Positions 4,091 through 5,326 of a DNA stretch of 5,326 bases are shown here, piece by piece. How positions within the stretch are numbered: position 1 is the first letter of the stretch; every line of letters begins with the position of its first letter. Location: positions 1-5,326 of the forward strand of contig JAFMRP010000426.1 in NCBI GenBank assembly GCA_017354095.1, given 5' to 3'. The DNA is from Ktedonobacteraceae bacterium. GTDB lineage: Bacteria > Chloroflexota > Ktedonobacteria > Ktedonobacterales > Ktedonobacteraceae. Below the pieces are notes generated by a model, which worked only from the letters and a program-made list of their open reading frames with translations, searched no databases and was not told the DNA's origin. The translations under genes and the position numbers were made by a program.

Positions 4091-5326
4091 ATGTCACTCA
4101 AATCGCTGCCGATTCCCCCGATTCCAGAAGAAGTTGTTCGTATTGCTCATGCGGTCTTTCCCCGTGGAAATGTGTTCATGCAAGTGCGTGACGCACTGGG
4201 AACGATTTACACCGATGAGGCATTTACCGACCTGTTTCCCACCCATGGTCAACCTGCTTTTGCTCCGTGGCGGCTGGCGCTCGTGACCATCTTTCCATTT
4301 CTGGAAGGCTTGACTGATCGCCAGGCTGCTGATGCTGTCCGAGATCGACTGGCGTGGAAGTATGCCCTCAGCCTGGAACTCTGCGACGCGGGCTTTCATC
4401 ATACGGTTCTTTCCGAGTTTCGTGCTCGCCTGGTCGAGGGCAAGGCCGAACAGCGCTTGCTCGATCTGCTTTGAGAGCGGTGTCGGGAGGGAGGGTGGCT
4501 GAAGGCTCACGGACGACAACGGACGGATTCCACTCATGTCCTCGCAAAAATCCGTTCGCCTCCGCCGTACCTTGCGCGTTGCCCAGACGATGGTCTACAT
4601 CTTGAACGTCCTCTGGGAGGTCGCACCTGATTGGATCCGCGCCCATGTTCCAGCCGAATGGGTGGAACGATATGGACAGCGTCTCGAAGAGGAACGTTTG
4701 CCGAAGGAGGAGCAAGAGCGCACGCAGTATGCCAATCAAGTAGGAGCCGATGGCTGGGTGCTCCTCGATGCGCTCCAGGCTTCTTGCGCCCCTGACTGGT
4801 TGAAAAAGCTCCCTGCCGTGGCCACTCTCCGCACCATGTGGGAGCAACAGTTTGAAGCGCAGGAGCAAGGAGGGCAATGGAGGAAAGAGCCAGCGCTCCC
4901 AGCCGCTCAGCTTCTGGCCTCTCCCTATGACCTCGACGCGAGAAATGGGAAGAAGCGAAGCACGTTCTGGACCGGATACAAAGTGCATTTTACCCAGACG
5001 TGTGACGAAGACGCTCCACACCTCATCACTGCTGTCCAAACCACTGCTGCTCCGCTGAGCGATGAAGGCGTTATCTCCGCAATCCATCTTGACTTGGCTG
5101 AGAAGGAACTTCTTCCTGAGCAGCATCTGGTGGCTTCGGGATATGTCACGATCGCAAACCTTGTTCGGAGTCAATCTGACTATGAGGTGAACCTGCTCGG
5201 TCCCACGCTCAAGACCCATTGGTATCAGGCGGAGACCGGTTACGACCTCACGCATTTCTCCATCGATTGGGAGGCCAAGACCGTGACCTGCCCACAGGGA
5301 CACGCCAGTTCAAGCTGGACGCCTGT
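4091..5326 (+). pseudogene. IS1182-family DDE transposase, degenerate and partial
   Basis: The start ATG at 4091 follows AGGGAGGT. Residues about 30-120 match the DUF772 N-terminal domain (WRLALVTIFPFLEGLTDRQA, then FHHTVLSEFRARL). Codon 128 is TGA (4472-4474), but the same frame continues with the expected ERCREGGWLKAHGRQRTDST, including the first catalytic Asp at codon 146. One extra base near 4559-4562 then moves the sequence into the +1 frame, which stays open to the window edge: RRTLRVAQTMVYILNVL, APDWIRAHVP, SPYDLDARNGKKRSTFWTGY, HLITAVQTT. At the second catalytic position, where I expect HLVDxGYV, the sequence reads HLVASGYV (Ala codon GCT at 5133-5135). It then reaches GYDLTHFSIDWEAKTVTCPQ. 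About 410 residues are visible of an expected 480-560; the catalytic Glu region lies beyond the window. Three independent lesions make it inactive. Confidence 0.88.

Larger units (their letters stand above)
3874..5326 (+). mobile_element. IS1182-like insertion sequence, left part (right end off window)
   Basis: The element is defined by its transposase from 4091 and by the loss of recombinase homology just left of about 3873. The proposed left end begins near AGTGTCTCATAAGTC after the tetranucleotide CTAG (3870-3873), which could be a target site. The right end, the terminal inverted repeat and any target duplication are outside the window, so the boundary is an inference with an uncertainty of tens of bases. 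The element lies opposite in orientation to the Tn554-like remnant it seems to have split. Confidence 0.6.

Noticed and set aside
4472..4474. TGA as a selenocysteine or other recoded codon in the transposase
   Set aside because: There is no reason for Sec in this family, no downstream stem-loop stands out, and other lesions lie nearby; a plain nonsense mutation is simpler.
4555..4565. Programmed ribosomal frameshift in the transposase
   Set aside because: There is no slippery heptamer or A-run at the site. IS1182 transposases are normally single frames, and the gene already has a stop codon upstream.
4368..5303. Long minus-strand open frame (311 codons) opposite the IS1182 transposase
   Set aside because: The plus strand carries clear transposase homology across the same span; the antisense frame has no recognisable domain.

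Overview
The window looks like an accessory region of a bacterial chromosome. It has one ordinary metabolic/regulatory gene pair on the left and a stack of decayed mobile elements on the right. The style of the transposases (an IS1182-type DDE enzyme, a Tn554-like TnpB/TnpC set, a second Cys-rich DDE transposase remnant) together with an HxlR regulator and an F420/flavin LLM oxidoreductase recalls transposon-rich Ktedonobacteria (Chloroflexota). That assignment rests on remembered family resemblance, not on a search.

Left part (1-1493). A luciferase-like (LLM class) oxidoreductase runs leftward off the window. A divergently transcribed HxlR/DUF24 winged-helix regulator with a conserved N-terminal cysteine faces it. 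The roughly 340 bp between their starts hold a hairpin, a perfect 6-3-6 palindrome overlapping a consensus-like -35 hexamer for the oxidoreductase, a 16-bp direct repeat and a GTAC-rich repeat. The simplest reading is a regulator controlling the neighbouring oxidoreductase and itself.

Middle (1494-2522). After a long hairpin comes the C-terminal half of a DDE-type transposase on the minus strand, followed by about 150 bp without a gene.

Right part (2523-3872, minus strand). This is the 3' end of a Tn554-like transposition operon: the C-terminal part of a TnpB-like tyrosine recombinase, a small unrecognised gene, then a TnpC-like DUF6262 protein. The reading frames overlap (20 nt, then ATGA), which suggests translational coupling. 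All three are damaged: the recombinase is truncated at its 5' end, the middle gene has an amber codon, and tnpC is frameshifted.

Right edge (about 3874-5326, plus strand). An IS1182-like element appears to have inserted into the recombinase gene. Its transposase is also dead: an in-frame TGA, a +1 frameshift, and an apparent Asp-to-Ala change at the second catalytic position.

I see no working new system. The points most worth following are the undescribed small gene coupled between tnpB and tnpC, and the operator-like architecture of the HxlR/LLM divergon. No tRNA, rRNA, CRISPR array or riboswitch was recognised.
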